Assembly (NCBI GenBank): GCA_024235755.1
Contig: JACKLV010000003.1
Coordinates: 199,833 to 263,832, forward strand
Direction of reading: 5' to 3'
From: Burkholderiales bacterium
Lineage (GTDB): Bacteria > Pseudomonadota > Gammaproteobacteria > Burkholderiales > Nitrosomonadaceae
Length of the DNA stretch: 64,000 nucleotides
Shown: positions 63,614 to 64,000 of the stretch, in pieces
Layout of the letters: every line of letters begins with the position of its first letter
Numbering within the stretch: position 1 is the first letter of the stretch
Notes under the pieces: generated by a model
The model's input: only the letters and a program-made list of their open reading frames with translations
Database searches by the model: none
Told to the model about the DNA's origin: nothing
Translations under genes and position numbers: made by a program

Positions 63614-63798
63614 CGGGGAATAAACTATAGCAATATTAATAACCTTTCTTTGATTGTTACAACAGAATGAAGATAACAACAGATCTAGTAATGTGTTTTA
63701 TACAAAGTAATAGAACAATTCTATTTATTTTTCATTACCGACATCAGATCTGATGCAACCAAAAAGAAGTTTAACCAAACTAAAAATATTAAAACAAA

Positions 63799-63813
63799 CG
63801 ATAATAATTATCA
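63799..63813. promoter_or_regulatory. Fur-box-like operator upstream of tonB
   Basis: CGATAATAATTATCA matches the 7-1-7 Fur consensus TGATAATnATTATCA at 13 of 14 defined positions. It lies about 185 bases before the tonB ATG (120 bases before the alternative start). Iron-repressed expression of tonB-exbB-exbD would fit. The rest of 63680-64000 is very AT-rich, without a gene. Confidence 0.55.
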
Positions 63814-64000
63814 ATAAATATATTGTGAATATAGCTATTGATAAATTTGCCAGTACATAACAATGCAAAATAATTCTTCGTTTTTAAACCAAAACTAACG
63901 AGACGCTGATTTTCGTTTTTCTAACAGCAACAGCAATAGTGGGATGCTTACAGACCATCATGACTCAGTGTAAAAACACTCGATTTCTTAATAATGAAAA

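Overview
The window comes from an ammonia-oxidising betaproteobacterium, most likely a Nitrosomonas. The strongest evidence is a complete hydroxylamine-oxidation cluster (hao, haoB, cycA for cytochrome c554, cycB for cytochrome cM552) at 15.2-19.4 kb. A cytochrome P460 family gene, an Rh-type ammonium/CO2 channel like Nitrosomonas Rh50, and typically betaproteobacterial housekeeping gene order agree with this. No species can be named from the sequence alone.

Layout. 1-12.1 kb, minus strand: tpiA, secG, tRNA-Leu(GAG), then nuoA to nuoL (nuoL runs off the left edge), encoding respiratory complex I. In an ammonia oxidiser this complex is expected to run largely in reverse to make NADH. 12.3-22.1 kb, minus strand: the phosphate transporter genes pstS and pstCAB, separated from each other by the hydroxylamine cluster and a histidine-rich membrane-anchored periplasmic protein. 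22.2-33.6 kb: housekeeping genes (glmM, folP, ftsH, rlmE, yhbY, greA, carB, carA) and a Mut7-C RNase-like gene. 33.7-35.0 kb: the Rh channel. 35.0-38.6 kb: a gene-poor stretch with a tiny acidic protein, a LuxR-type regulator with a degenerate receiver, a small secreted protein and a tyrosine-recombinase remnant. 38.6-43.9 kb: small accessory genes (MFS transporter, cupin, cytochrome P460, DUF6164-like, short-chain dehydrogenase, outer-membrane protein). 44.2-46.7 kb: aat-bpt N-degron transferases and pyrD. 46.9-54.1 kb: pilJ and the giant hybrid kinase pilL/chpA. 54.4-57.6 kb: a decayed IS66 element, the 3' end of a serine recombinase running into tRNA-Leu(UAA), then tRNA-Cys and tRNA-Gly. 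58-61.7 kb: a PhoX-like protein, an HtrA-type protease and a dicarboxylate/amino-acid symporter. 61.7-63.7 kb: exbD-exbB-tonB, with a near-perfect Fur box upstream.

How it fits together: HAO oxidises hydroxylamine in the periplasm, c554 accepts the electrons and membrane-anchored cM552 passes them to quinone. Part of that flow drives complex I backwards. The Rh channel, carAB and the Pst system supply ammonium/CO2, carbamoyl phosphate and phosphate; TonB-ExbBD supports the iron uptake that such a haem-rich lifestyle needs.

The most notable observations are genetically encoded poly-aspartate tails on both adjacent electron carriers (c554 and cM552), a G-rich and C-poor leader upstream of hao, the His-rich protein and a perfect 36-bp palindrome between hao and pstS, a graveyard of recombinases around two sites, an FNR-type box before aat, and unusually many TTG start codons. 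I did not find a clearly new multi-gene system. The hao-adjacent His-rich protein together with the acidic tails is the best candidate for undescribed biology.
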